This document shows, in pieces, positions 30,531 through 39,913 of a stretch of DNA of 64,000 bases. This DNA comes from Pseudoxanthomonas wuyuanensis (GTDB lineage Bacteria > Pseudomonadota > Gammaproteobacteria > Xanthomonadales > Xanthomonadaceae), in NCBI RefSeq assembly GCF_900215535.1, contig NZ_OCND01000001.1, forward strand, positions 496,001 to 560,000, given 5' to 3'. Both the position numbers and the translations under genes were made by a program. The stretch's first letter is position 1, and each line of letters begins with the position of its first letter. The notes below the pieces were generated by a model. That model had not been told where the DNA came from and made no database searches. It was given only the letters and a program-made list of their open reading frames with translations.

Positions 30531-30611
30531 GTGCCGTTGCCGGGACGCGCATTGCGCGCGTCCCGGCGCTTCCGGCAGCGTCGGCGGAAGGGACATCCGG
30601 TAGGAACATTC

Positions 30612-30680
30612 CGTAGGAGCGATGTGAGTCGCGACGGGCTTTCCCATGGAAGCTTCATCGCGACTCACGTCGCTCCTACA
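30612..30680. repeat. REP-like palindromic element, copy D
   Basis: CGTAGGAGCGATGTGAGTCGCGAC pairs with CGCGACTCACGTCGCTCCTAC around a 24-base loop. It lies after gyrA and before the alpha-2-macroglobulin gene. Confidence 0.8.
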
Positions 30681-30731
30681 AGGTTCCGTGTTTTTTCGGC
30701 ACGATGGCCAGCAAGCCGCCGGTCTCCGTTC

Positions 30732-30737
30732 TATACT
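30732..30737 (+). promoter_or_regulatory. -10 element upstream of alpha-2-macroglobulin gene
   Basis: TATACT lies 29 bases before the chosen ATG and downstream of an alternative in-frame ATG at 30704, which it argues against. CAGGGATAGG before ATG 30767 serves as ribosome-binding site. Confidence 0.5.
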
Positions 30738-30766
30738 GCCGACAACATCGGGGCAGGGATAGGCAC

Positions 30767-33700
30767 ATGGAACCGGCATCGCAACGCTTCGCCAACGCGC
30801 GCACCCGTCTGGGCCGCGCGTTTTTCGTTCTGGCCTTGTTCGCCGCGCTGGCGGGGGGCTGCAAACGCAACGAGAGCGGCCAGTTGCCTGCCGCCAGCGG
30901 CGATCCGATCAAGGCCCAGCGCGAGGAAATGAAGGACTTCGGGCTGGCGTCCATCTATCCCGATCAGCACGACGGCAGCCTGGCCATCGCGCTGGAATTC
31001 AGCCGGCCGCTGGTCGGTTCGCAGAATTTCGACGAGTTGCTCGTGGTTTCCGGCGCCAAGGGCGAAGCCGTCAAGGGCGGCTGGGTGCTGGACGACAAAG
31101 GACTGATCCTGCGCTTTCCGTCGGTCGAAGCGGCCAAGGACTATCAGGTGCTAGTCAAGCCGGATCTGCTGGCGGCCGACGGCAGCCGGCTGGGCAAGGA
31201 ACTGAAGGAAACCATCCATACCGGCCAGTTGGACCCCGCGGTAGGCTTCGCCTCGCAGGGCAGCGTGCTGCCGGCGCGCGAAAGCCGCGGTCTGCCGGTA
31301 GTGTCGCTGAATGTCGATGAGGTCGATGTCGAGTTCCTGCGCGTCACCGAGAAATCGCTGCCGCGCTTCTTTTCCGAGTACCAGCGCGGCGGCCGCCGCG
31401 GCAGTTGGGACCTGGACAGCGACTACGGCGACAATACGCCGCTGGGGCAGTTGGCCGAACCGGTCTATCTCAACCGCTTCGTGCTGGGCGGCAAGCCCAA
31501 CGAACGCATGCTGACCTATCTGCCGATCCAGGAGGTCAAGGAACTGCAGGAGCCGGGCCTGTACTTCGCGGTGATGAAGCGCACCGGCAAGTTCTCCGGC
31601 GATTTCGAGACCGCCTTCTTCACCGTCAGCGATATCGGCCTGCATACCCGCGCCTACAAGGACAAGCTGTTCGTGCATACCGCCTCCTTGCACGGCGGCG
31701 AATCGCTGGGTGGAGTGGAGCTGCGCATCCTGGACAGCAAGGGCGAGACCTTTCTGGCCGGCAAGACCGACAGCAACGGCAATGCGCTGCTGAACTACGC
31801 GCTGGACGCCGGCCATGTGCTGGTGGCGCGCCGCGGCAAGGATGTGTCGATGCTGCCGTTCAACCAGCCGGCGCTGGATCTGTCCGAGTTCGCCGTCGCC
31901 GGCCGCCAGCAGGCCTGGTTCGACGTGTTCGCCTGGTCGGGCCGCGATCTGTACCGGCCCGGCGAGACGGTGCGCATCTCGGCGCTGTTGCGCGACAACG
32001 ACGGCAAGCCGGTCGCCGGTCCCGACAAGGGCGCGCAGCCGGTGTTCCTGCGGCTGAAGCAGCCTGACGGCAAGACCTTCCGCGAAACCCGCCTGCAGGC
32101 CGGCGCGCAGGGCTATTTCAGTTTCGAGCAGGTCATCCCGCAGGAAGCGCCCACCGGCCGCTGGCAGGTCGAGTTCCGTACCGATCCGGCCAGCAAGGAA
32201 GCGGTGCAGGGGATGACGCTGCGCATCGAGGAGTTCCTGCCCGAGCGCATGAAGCTGGATCTGGAAACGCCGCAGCAAGTCCTGAAGCCGGGCGAGCCGT
32301 TCAAGCTGCAGGCCGTGGCCGCCTACCTGTACGGCGCGCCGGCGGCCGGCAACCGCTTTACCGCCAAGCTGGCGGTGGCGGTGGAACAACATCCGCTGCA
32401 GCAGCTGCCGGGCTATTTCTTCGGCGATCCGACCCTGCGGTTGCCGCGCGAAGCCAAGGACGTGGTGGACGCCGCGTTCGACGACAGCGGCCGTTACCAG
32501 GAAGACATCGCGCTGCCGGCCGAAGCCAAGCCGGTCAGTCCTATCGCCGCGCTGGTATCCGGCAGCGTCTACGAGACCGGCGGCCGCACCGTCAACCGCA
32601 CGCTCAAGCGGGTGCTGTGGCCGGCCGATGCGCTGGTGGGCGTGCGCCCGCTGTTCGACGATGGCGACGGCGCCGATGCCAACAGCGATGCCGGTTTCGA
32701 ACTGGTGCGCGTGGATGCGCAGGGCACGCCGCAGCCGGTCAAGGGCGCCAAGGTCACGCTGGTGCGCGAGCACCGCGACTACCACTGGAATCACGATGAC
32801 GAAGGCGGCTGGAACTACGACTTCACCCGCCGTTTCGAAAACCTGGAAACCAAGACGCTGGACATCGGCAGCGGCGCGGCGAAGGTCAGCTATCCGGTGC
32901 AATGGGGCGAATACCGGCTGGACGTGTTCGACCCGGCCACCGGCCTGACCACCCGCTACCCGTTCCGCGCCGGCTGGAGCTGGGACGATCAGAATCGCGG
33001 ACTGGATGCGCGTCCGGACAAGGTCAAGCTGGCGCTGGACAGGACCGGCTACAAGGCGGGCGACACGCTGGAAGTGACGGTGACGCCGCCGCACCCCGGC
33101 AAAGGCCTGCTGATGGTCGAAACCGACCGCATGCTGTACGTGCAGGACATCGACGCCAAGCCGGGCAGCAAGTTCAGGATACCGGTGACCAAGGACTGGG
33201 AACGCCATGACGTCTACGTGACCGCATTGGTGTTCCGCGGCGGCTCGGTGCCCAGCAAGATCACGCCGGCGCGTGCGGTGGGCGTGGCCCATGTGCCGAT
33301 GGACCGCAAGGCGCGGCGGGTGGCGGTAGGCCTGTCGATGCCGCAGCAGATGCGTCCCGAGCAGGATCTGCCGGTGACCGTCAGCGTGCCGGAGCTGGCA
33401 GGCAAGCAAGCGCACGTGACCGTTTCCGCGGTCGATGTCGGCATCCTCAACATCACCCGCTTCCCGGTGCCGGACGCCAACGCGCAGTTCTTCGCCCAGC
33501 GCCGGCTGGGAGTGGATGCGTACGACATCTACGGCCGCGTCATCGAGAGCTTCGAAGGCGGCAGCGCAAAACTGCGTTTCGGCGGCGATATGGCGCTGGA
33601 CGCATTGCCGCAGGCCAAGCGCCCGACCTCGCGCGTGCAGACGGTGGATCTGTTCGCCGGCCCGGTGAAACTGGACGCCAAGGGCAACGCGCGGGTGAAG

Positions 33701-35707
33701 CTGCGGGTGCCCGATTTCAACGGCACCCTGCGCGTTTCGGCACTGGTGTATTCGGACGAACGCTACGGCAACCGCGACCGCGAAACGCTGGTGCGCGCGC
33801 CCATCGTGGCCGAGGCCAGCCTGCCGCGGGTGTTGGCGCCGGGTGATCGCAGCACGGTAACGCTGGATGTGCAGAACTTCACCGGCAAGCCGGGCGAGTT
33901 CAGCGTGACCGTCAATGGCGAGGGCCCGCTGTCGTTCGGCGAGCCCACGCGCACGGCCAAGCTGGCCGCCGATGCCAAGGCCACGTTGAGCTTCCCGGTT
34001 ACCGCCGGCGAAGGCTATACCACCGCCAAGGTGCGGGTGCGCGTGGACGGCGGCGGCTTCAAGGTGGACCGGCGCTACGACCTGCCGGTGCGCGCGGCAT
34101 GGCCGTCGGTGCTGCGCGCGCAGACGCGGGTGCTGGACCCGGTGGCGCCGGTCGAACTGGGCGCCGGTTTTGCCGATGGCCTGATGACCGGATCGGTCAG
34201 TGCGCGGATGGTGGTCAGCGCACTGCCGCCGATTCCCTTCGCCAGCGCCCTGCAGGGCGCGTTGAACTATCCCTACGGCTGCGCCGAGCAGACCACCAGC
34301 AAGGGCTATGCCGCGCTGCAGCTGGATGAGGAAACCGCCAGGCAACTGGGTGTCGGCGGGCTCGATGCTAAGCAGCGCCGCGAGCGGATGGAAGGCGCGT
34401 TCGGCCGGCTGGCTTCGATGCAGGTCGCCAACGGCCATTTCTCGATGTGGGGCGACGACGGCTACGTCAATCCGGGGCTGACGCCTTATATCGTCGAATT
34501 CCTGCTGGACGCGCGCGATGCCGGGTTCGCGGTGCCCGATGCGGTCTTGCAGAAGGCGTTGACCCGCCTCAGCGAGGATCTGCTGTCCGGCGGCGCGCAG
34601 TTCTACGGCGCAAGCCATCGCGACCATCTGCGCTTCGCCTATCAGGCCTATGCCGGCTACGCGCTGGCACGGGTGGGCCGCGCGCCACTGGGTACCTTGC
34701 GCGCGCTTTACGACAACGAGCGCGGCAAGAGCATGACCGCTTTGCCGCTGGTGCATCTGGGGTTGGCCCTATCGCTGCAGGGCGACCAGAACCGCGGCGC
34801 CAAGGCGATCGCCGCCGGTTTCGGCAAGGACGGCGAACGTCCGGAGTACCTGGGCGACTACGGCACCCGTCTGCGCGATGACGCGCTGATGATCGCGCTG
34901 GTGCACGAGCGCAAGCTGGCCAAGCCCGAGTACGACGCGCGCTCGGTGGCGTTGGGCCGCGAACTGGACGCGCGCCGCAACCGCGGCTACCTGTGGCTGA
35001 GCACGCAGGAGCAGGTGGCGCTGGCGCGCCTGGGTAAGGCGCTGATGGTCGATCAGAAGAAGCTGGTATCCGGGCAATGGAGCGTTGGTGGCGACAGCGA
35101 GACCATCGCCGCCACCAAGGTGTTCGGCCGCAGCTTCGACTACGCAACCCTGGCCAAGGGCGTGCGCTTCGATCCGGAAGGTCAGCCGCCGTTGTTCGCC
35201 AGCCTGGAAGTCGCCGGCGTGCCGCGCACCGCCCCGGCGCCGGACAACAGCCAGATCGGCATCGAGCGCCGTTACTACACCACCGACGGCAAGGAATGGA
35301 GCGGCGGCAATCTGAAAGAAGGCGAGGCGCTGATCGTAAGGGTCGGCATCACCGCCAACGTCAGCATGCCCGACGCGCTGTTCACCGATCTGCTGCCGGC
35401 CGGCCTGGAAATCGAGAACTTCAACCTGGGCGATGCCAAGCAATGGGCCGAGGTGGTGGTCGACGGTATCGCAATCAGCGACCGCGCCAGCGCCGCCGAT
35501 GTGCAGCACGAGGAGTTCCGCGACGACCGCTACGTGGCCGCGCTCAAGTTGAACCGCGGCAGCACCGCCAAGCTGTTCTATCTGGTGCGCGCGGTGACGC
35601 CCGGCACCTACACCGTGCCGCCGTCGTTGGTGGAGGACATGTACCGGCCGGAGATTCGCGGGGTAGGCAGGTCGTCGCCGGCGACGATGACGGTGGTGCA
35701 GCCTTGA
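30767..35707 (+). CDS. yfhM: bacterial alpha-2-macroglobulin lipoprotein (YfhM/ECAM type)
   Basis: This 1646-residue periplasmic lipoprotein has a lipobox ending at Cys32 (LAGGC). Several macroglobulin-like beta domains precede an MG-type region rich in predicted strands, and the thioester motif CAEQ starts at Cys1172 (YPYGCAEQTTS), followed by an alpha/alpha toroid domain. Family members trap proteases that enter the periplasm and work with PbpC, encoded next, to guard and repair the cell wall. The start at 30767 is preferred because a promoter-like TATACT lies after the earlier ATG. A 412-base repeat array separates it from pbpC. Confidence 0.92.
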   Translation: MEPASQRFANARTRLGRAFFVLALFAALAGGCKRNESGQLPAASGDPIKAQREEMKDFGLASIYPDQHDGSLAIALEFSRPLVGSQNFDELLVVSGAKGEAVKGGWVLDDKGLILRFPSVEAAKDYQVLVKPDLLAADGSRLGKELKETIHTGQLDPAVGFASQGSVLPARESRGLPVVSLNVDEVDVEFLRVTEKSLPRFFSEYQRGGRRGSWDLDSDYGDNTPLGQLAEPVYLNRFVLGGKPNERMLTYLPIQEVKELQEPGLYFAVMKRTGKFSGDFETAFFTVSDIGLHTRAYKDKLFVHTASLHGGESLGGVELRILDSKGETFLAGKTDSNGNALLNYALDAGHVLVARRGKDVSMLPFNQPALDLSEFAVAGRQQAWFDVFAWSGRDLYRPGETVRISALLRDNDGKPVAGPDKGAQPVFLRLKQPDGKTFRETRLQAGAQGYFSFEQVIPQEAPTGRWQVEFRTDPASKEAVQGMTLRIEEFLPERMKLDLETPQQVLKPGEPFKLQAVAAYLYGAPAAGNRFTAKLAVAVEQHPLQQLPGYFFGDPTLRLPREAKDVVDAAFDDSGRYQEDIALPAEAKPVSPIAALVSGSVYETGGRTVNRTLKRVLWPADALVGVRPLFDDGDGADANSDAGFELVRVDAQGTPQPVKGAKVTLVREHRDYHWNHDDEGGWNYDFTRRFENLETKTLDIGSGAAKVSYPVQWGEYRLDVFDPATGLTTRYPFRAGWSWDDQNRGLDARPDKVKLALDRTGYKAGDTLEVTVTPPHPGKGLLMVETDRMLYVQDIDAKPGSKFRIPVTKDWERHDVYVTALVFRGGSVPSKITPARAVGVAHVPMDRKARRVAVGLSMPQQMRPEQDLPVTVSVPELAGKQAHVTVSAVDVGILNITRFPVPDANAQFFAQRRLGVDAYDIYGRVIESFEGGSAKLRFGGDMALDALPQAKRPTSRVQTVDLFAGPVKLDAKGNARVKLRVPDFNGTLRVSALVYSDERYGNRDRETLVRAPIVAEASLPRVLAPGDRSTVTLDVQNFTGKPGEFSVTVNGEGPLSFGEPTRTAKLAADAKATLSFPVTAGEGYTTAKVRVRVDGGGFKVDRRYDLPVRAAWPSVLRAQTRVLDPVAPVELGAGFADGLMTGSVSARMVVSALPPIPFASALQGALNYPYGCAEQTTSKGYAALQLDEETARQLGVGGLDAKQRRERMEGAFGRLASMQVANGHFSMWGDDGYVNPGLTPYIVEFLLDARDAGFAVPDAVLQKALTRLSEDLLSGGAQFYGASHRDHLRFAYQAYAGYALARVGRAPLGTLRALYDNERGKSMTALPLVHLGLALSLQGDQNRGAKAIAAGFGKDGERPEYLGDYGTRLRDDALMIALVHERKLAKPEYDARSVALGRELDARRNRGYLWLSTQEQVALARLGKALMVDQKKLVSGQWSVGGDSETIAATKVFGRSFDYATLAKGVRFDPEGQPPLFASLEVAGVPRTAPAPDNSQIGIERRYYTTDGKEWSGGNLKEGEALIVRVGITANVSMPDALFTDLLPAGLEIENFNLGDAKQWAEVVVDGIAISDRASAADVQHEEFRDDRYVAALKLNRGSTAKLFYLVRAVTPGTYTVPPSLVEDMYRPEIRGVGRSSPATMTVVQP

Positions 35708-36119
35708 AGCGAGGAGCGAGGAGCGAGGAACGAGTGAAGAGGAGTGAGAAACGAGTAAGAGCGGACATCCTCGGGTCTGGACGGGGTGCTGTCCTTCGGC
35801 AATGAAGAAGTCGCGCTTCCACTCGTTCCTCGTTCCTCTTCACTCGCTCCTCGCTCCGCGCGTGCATCCGCGGGAAACGCACGAGGCGCGACAAACCTAA
35901 TCCGGCAATGAAGCAGTCGCGCTTCCACTCGTTCCTCGTTCCTCTTCACTCGTTCCTCGCTCCGCGCGCGCATCCGTGGAAACGCACGAGGGCGCGACAA
36001 ACCTAATCCGGCAATGAAGAAGTCGCGCTTCCACTCGTTCCTCGTTCCTCTTCACTCGTTCCTCGCTCCGCGCGCGCATCCGTGGAAACGCACGAGGGCG
36101 CGACAAACCTAATCCGGCA
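35708..36119. repeat. purine-rich GAGGAACGAG tract plus three tandem copies of the pbpC 5' end
   Basis: GAGGAGCGAGGAACGAG-type sequence (35708-35760) faces its pyrimidine complement (CACTCGTTCCTCGTTCC). From 35802 three units of about 106 bases follow, starting at ATG 35802, 35908 and 36013. Each begins ATGAAGAAGTCGCGCTTCC (or one base different), and each codes for a peptide of about 32 residues before TAA in ACAAACCTAATCCGG. The fourth ATG (36120) is the start of pbpC. No other gene is seen. Confidence 0.9.
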
Positions 36120-38492
36120 ATGAAGAAGTCGCGCTTCCACTCGTTCCTCACTCCTCTCCACTCGTTCCTCGCCTTCCTGCGCTGGAGCGCCGTCGCCTTA
36201 CTGCTGACGCTGCTGGCGCTGGATTTCGCGTTTCCGCCGCCATTGCCCAAGGCGCGCGATACCAGCACGCTGGTGGTGGCGCGGGATGGCACGCCGCTGC
36301 GGGCGTTCGCCGACCGCGATGGGGTCTGGCGCTATCCGGCCACGCCGGAAAGCGTGTCGCCGCTGTATCTGCAGGCGCTGCTGAGTTATGAGGACCGTTG
36401 GTTCTGGCGGCATCCGGGCGTCAACCCGTGGGCGCTGCTGCGTGCCGGCGGGCAGTGGCTGCGCGGCGGACGCATCGTTTCCGGCGGTTCCACACTGACC
36501 ATGCAGGTGGCGCGGTTGCTGGATCCGCACAGCCGCACGCCCTGGGGCAAGGCCAAGCAGCTGTTGCGGGCGCTGCAACTGGAAGCGCATCTGTCGAAGG
36601 CGGAAATCCTGACCTTGTACCTGCAGCGGGCGCCGTTCGGCGGCACCATCGAAGGGGTGGAAGCGGCCAGTTGGGCGTATCTGGGCAAGCCGGCTGCGCG
36701 GCTGTCGCAGGCCGAGGCGGCGTTACTGGCGGTGTTGCCGCAATCGCCCAGCCGGTTGCGGCCGGACCGCCACCCGCAAGCGGCCCAGCGCGCCCGCGAC
36801 AAGGTGCTCGGGCGGATGCAGGCGCTAGGCGTATGGTCGGCCGAAGAGGTTGCCGATGCGCGCATCGAGCCGGTGGTGGCACGCTCGCTGCAGTCGCCGA
36901 TGAGCGCTGCGCTGCTGGCCGAACGGCTGCGGCGCGACCAGCCCGGCCAGGCACGCATCGAATCGACCATCGCCCCCGGCCTGCAGCGCACGCTGGAAGA
37001 ACGGGTGGCGGCGTATTTCTCGCAACTGCCCGAGCGCACCTCGGCGGCGCTGCTGGTCGTCGACAACGCCAGCATGGAAGCGTTGGCCTATGTCGGTTCG
37101 GTGTCGTTCGGCGACAAGGCGCGCCTGGGCCACGTCGACATGGTGCAGGCCTGGCGTTCGCCGGGCTCCACGCTCAAGCCGTTCCTGTACGCGTTGGCGC
37201 TGGATGATGGGCTGATCCACTCTGAGAGCCTGCTGATCGATGCGCCGCAGTCGTTTGGCGGTTACCGGCCCGGCAATTTCGATGCCGCCTTCAACGGCCC
37301 GGTCGGCGCCGCCACCGCTCTGCGGCTGTCATTGAACGTGCCGGCGGTGGACCTGCTGGAGCGGGTGGGGCCGGCGCGGTTCTCGGCGCGGTTGGCCAAC
37401 AGCGGGGTGGAGCTGAAGTATCCGCGCGGCGCCAGCCCCAATCTGGCGCTGATTCTGGGCGGCACCGGCGCCCGGCTGGAGGATCTGGTCGGCGCGTTCG
37501 CCGCGCTCAACCGCCAGGGGCTGTCCGGCCGGGTGCGCTATACCCCGGCCGATGCCGGTGCCGACCGCCGCTTGATGTCGGCCGGTGCGGCCTGGATTAC
37601 CCGCGACATCCTCGAATCCAATCCGCGGCCGGGCTATGGCACGGGCACCTTCGATACCGGCTCGCGTCCGCGGGTGGCGTGGAAAACCGGCACCAGCTAT
37701 GGCTTCCGCGACGCCTGGGCCATCGGCAGCACCCGCCGCTATACGGTGGGGGTCTGGGTCGGGCGGCCGGACGGTACCCCGCTGCCGGGGCAGTACGGGG
37801 CGGTGACCGCGTTGCCGCTGATGTTCGAGGTCATCGACAGCCTGCCGCGGGCGCGCGGCGATTCGGTGCCGCACCCGCCGCCGGCCAATGTTGCCGAAAC
37901 CGAAATCTGCTGGCCGCTGGGGCTGCCGCCGGAACCTGGCGCGCCGCAACTGTGCCAGCGCCGGATGAAGGCGTGGACGCTGGATGGCGTGGTGCCGCCG
38001 ACCTTTGCCGAGCGCGATGCGCGATTGTGGAGCGCAGGCCGGCTGCGTTTCGACGTGGATACCGCCACTGGCCTGCGCCTGTCCGCCGATTGCGCCAGGC
38101 CGCACCAGGCCCGCAGTACCGAAATCGCCCGCTGGCCGGCATTGGCTTCGCCATGGTTGCCGGCACAGCACCGGCTGGCGTCGCGCCTGCCCGCGCTGTC
38201 GCCCGATTGCGCGGCCGATGGCCGCGAGGCGGCAGAAGAGCTGCGCATCGAGGGCCTGAACGACAACGCCCGGCTGGCGCGCGCGCCAGGCAGCGCCCAC
38301 GGCGTGCGCCTGCAACTGCGCGCCCTGGGGACCGACAGCCGCGTGCAATGGCTGCTGGATGGCCGCTGGATAGCCGAAACCCGCGGCGCCCAGGCGTTCC
38401 AGCGCGACTTCGCGGAAACCGGCGAGCACCAGCTGACCGCGCTGGCCGACAGCGGCGCATGGACGCGGGTGCGCTTTGCCGTGCTGCGCTGA
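36120..38492 (+). CDS. pbpC: penicillin-binding protein 1C
   Basis: This 790-residue bifunctional peptidoglycan synthase has an N-terminal membrane anchor (about 18-40) and a GT51 glycosyltransferase (EDRWFWRHPGVNPWALLR, GGSTLTMQVARLL; catalytic Glu in the first motif). The transpeptidase has Ser350 in STLK, SLN, and KTGTSYGFRDAWA. A C-terminal BiPBP_C domain covers about 690-790. It is paired with alpha-2-macroglobulin as in E. coli. The first 15 residues (MKKSRFHSFLTPLHS) come from the upstream tandem repeat, so the original start was probably replaced; no start codon follows before the membrane segment. Confidence 0.93.
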   Translation: MKKSRFHSFLTPLHSFLAFLRWSAVALLLTLLALDFAFPPPLPKARDTSTLVVARDGTPLRAFADRDGVWRYPATPESVSPLYLQALLSYEDRWFWRHPGVNPWALLRAGGQWLRGGRIVSGGSTLTMQVARLLDPHSRTPWGKAKQLLRALQLEAHLSKAEILTLYLQRAPFGGTIEGVEAASWAYLGKPAARLSQAEAALLAVLPQSPSRLRPDRHPQAAQRARDKVLGRMQALGVWSAEEVADARIEPVVARSLQSPMSAALLAERLRRDQPGQARIESTIAPGLQRTLEERVAAYFSQLPERTSAALLVVDNASMEALAYVGSVSFGDKARLGHVDMVQAWRSPGSTLKPFLYALALDDGLIHSESLLIDAPQSFGGYRPGNFDAAFNGPVGAATALRLSLNVPAVDLLERVGPARFSARLANSGVELKYPRGASPNLALILGGTGARLEDLVGAFAALNRQGLSGRVRYTPADAGADRRLMSAGAAWITRDILESNPRPGYGTGTFDTGSRPRVAWKTGTSYGFRDAWAIGSTRRYTVGVWVGRPDGTPLPGQYGAVTALPLMFEVIDSLPRARGDSVPHPPPANVAETEICWPLGLPPEPGAPQLCQRRMKAWTLDGVVPPTFAERDARLWSAGRLRFDVDTATGLRLSADCARPHQARSTEIARWPALASPWLPAQHRLASRLPALSPDCAADGREAAEELRIEGLNDNARLARAPGSAHGVRLQLRALGTDSRVQWLLDGRWIAETRGAQAFQRDFAETGEHQLTALADSGAWTRVRFAVLR

Positions 38493-38506
38493 GCTGATCG
38501 CCTTGT

Positions 38507-38530
38507 AGAGCCGAGCAAGCTCCGCTCTAT
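38507..38530. terminator. bidirectional hairpin between pbpC and peroxiredoxin genes
   Basis: TAGAGCCGAGC and GCTCCGCTCTA form an 11-bp stem with one mismatch and an AA loop between two converging genes. It also resembles a common xanthomonad intergenic palindrome. Confidence 0.6.
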
Positions 38531-38551
38531 GCCTTTCTCACGGGGCGGGCA

Positions 38552-39031
38552 TCAACCGATCTGTTCCAGCACATGTTCGGCCGACGACACCTGGTATTCG
38601 CCCGGCGCCTCGACAAACACGTTGCGCACGACGCCGTCTTCCACGTACAGCGCAAAGCGCCGGGCGCGGGTGCCCATGCCGTAGGCGCTGGCGTCCATTT
38701 CCAGGCCCAGCGCACGGACCAGATCGGCATTGCCGTCGGCCAGCATCTGCAGGCCGTCGGGGACGTGCTGGGTCTTGCCCCAGGCCTGCATGACGAACGG
38801 GTCGTTGACCGAGACGCAGAACACGTCGATGCCGCGATGGCGGAACTGGTCGAAATGCTGCACGTAGCTGGGCAGATGCTTCTCCGAACAGGTCGGCGTG
38901 AACGCGCCGGGCACCGCGAACAACACGGCCTTGCGGCCTTCGAACAGGGCATGGGTATCGATGGTTTCCACCCCCTCGCGGATGCGCTTGAGGATGACTT
39001 CGGGGATGCGGTCGCCAATCTGGATGGTCAT
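38552..39031 (-). CDS. peroxiredoxin (Prx5/AhpE-like redoxin)
   Basis: This 159-residue thiol peroxidase has its peroxidatic cysteine, Cys48, in PGAFTPTCS, the hallmark of the Prx5 subgroup that reduces hydrogen and alkyl peroxides with glutathione/glutaredoxin or thioredoxin. The chain has no signal peptide, so it is cytosolic. It is transcribed away from hsp20, with a 144-base divergent region between them. No second conserved Cys for an intramolecular disulfide is evident, suggesting a 1-Cys mechanism. Confidence 0.9.
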   Translation of the reverse strand: MTIQIGDRIPEVILKRIREGVETIDTHALFEGRKAVLFAVPGAFTPTCSEKHLPSYVQHFDQFRHRGIDVFCVSVNDPFVMQAWGKTQHVPDGLQMLADGNADLVRALGLEMDASAYGMGTRARRFALYVEDGVVRNVFVEAPGEYQVSSAEHVLEQIG

Positions 39032-39099
39032 GCGGGAGGCCTGCGGTAGAGGGTAGCTGAACGGATTTTAGCGCCACTGCCTTCAGCGGACGTGAGGGG

Positions 39100-39128
39100 C
39101 TTGAAAAATCGCCGGAAAAACCTACGTG
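39100..39128 (+). promoter_or_regulatory. candidate heat-shock (sigma-32) promoter of hsp20
   Basis: CTTGAAA at 39100-39106, a 14-base spacer, and CCTACGTG at 39121-39128 resemble the sigma-32 consensus (CTTGAAA - CCCCATNT). The leader of about 40 bases holds a GC-rich inverted repeat and AGGAG before the ATG. Confidence 0.5.
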
Positions 39129-39175
39129 GGGTGGAGCGGCGCCACCATCGCGGCGCTCTAACCAGGAGAAACCAG

Positions 39176-39619
39176 ATGAGTATCGTGCAGTACAACCCGT
39201 GGGCCAATCCGCGCGGCCTGCAGGAAGAAATCCGTCAGGTCTTCGACCGTTTCCTCGGCGACGGCGAAGGCGACCAGTCAAACGTCGTCACCAGCCAGTG
39301 GGTGCCGCGCGTGGACATCCGCGAGGACGCCGACCGCTTCGTGATCCTGGCCGATATCCCCGGGGTGGACCCGAAGGACATCGAAATCCATATGGAAAAA
39401 GGCATTCTGACCCTGCGCGGCGAGCGCAGCGCCGAAAAGCGAGAGGAAGGCGAGCGCTATTCGCGCGTGGAACGCTCGCACGGCACGTTCTACCGCCGCT
39501 TCGCGCTGCCCGACAGCGCCAATGCCGACGGCATCACCGCCAGCGGCAAGCTGGGCGTGTTGCAGATCGATATTCCCAAGAAGCCGGAAACCACCCCGCG
39601 CCGCATCCAGGTGCAGTAA
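39176..39619 (+). CDS. small heat shock protein Hsp20
   Basis: This 147-residue alpha-crystallin-family holdase has an N-terminal arm (1-45), an alpha-crystallin domain (about 46-135, WVPRVDIREDADRFVILADIPGV ... GILTLRGERS) and a short C-terminal tail. It binds unfolding proteins in the cytosol during heat stress. AGGAG lies eight bases before the ATG, and a sigma-32-like promoter precedes it. A DnaJ-type co-chaperone is encoded next, after a 294-base gap. Confidence 0.92.
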   Translation: MSIVQYNPWANPRGLQEEIRQVFDRFLGDGEGDQSNVVTSQWVPRVDIREDADRFVILADIPGVDPKDIEIHMEKGILTLRGERSAEKREEGERYSRVERSHGTFYRRFALPDSANADGITASGKLGVLQIDIPKKPETTPRRIQVQ

Positions 39620-39784
39620 ACAGGGCGCGGACCGCAGGGCAGAGGCCCAATGATTGCCATCGGCAATGGCGGCCAGCCTTGCGGGAAGTCGCCTGGGACG
39701 CGCCGGTATTGCGCTGCGCGGTTTGCCCGGGCTGGCTGCCTGGGCAGCCGCGCCCGTCTTGTCGCTACGCGTTACCAGCGGCTT

Positions 39785-39816
39785 CGCGCTCACCTCAAAG
39801 TACACAACACGCTCTA
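39785..39816. repeat. solo end of the TAGAG...CTCTA inverted-repeat element
   Basis: GCTCACCTCAAAGTACACAA followed by CACGCTCTA matches about three quarters of the right terminal repeat of the element at 61335-61606 (TTCACCCCAAAGTTCATAAC then ACCCTCTA). No left partner is found in the hsp20-cbpA gap, so it is a remnant. TAGAAT at 39815-39820 overlaps its edge. Confidence 0.6.
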
Positions 39817-39821
39817 GAATC

Positions 39822-39847
39822 GGCCCGCGGCGTTCGCGTCGCGGGCC
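39822..39847 (+). terminator. GC-rich hairpin in hsp20-cbpA gap
   Basis: GGCCCGCGGCG and CGTCGCGGGCC form an 11-bp stem with one mismatch, followed by CTTCTTGG. It may end hsp20 transcription or lie in the cbpA leader. Confidence 0.4.
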
Positions 39848-39913
39848 CTTCTTGGCCGGGCGCTGCCGTTGCCTCGCAACGATGCGGCCCCTGTCGCGCA
39901 ACGCGGAGTCTGC

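Noticed and set aside
30704..30766. Longer N-terminus for the alpha-2-macroglobulin protein
   Set aside because: A promoter-like TATACT lies after that ATG, and the extension would bury the lipoprotein signal behind Arg-rich sequence.
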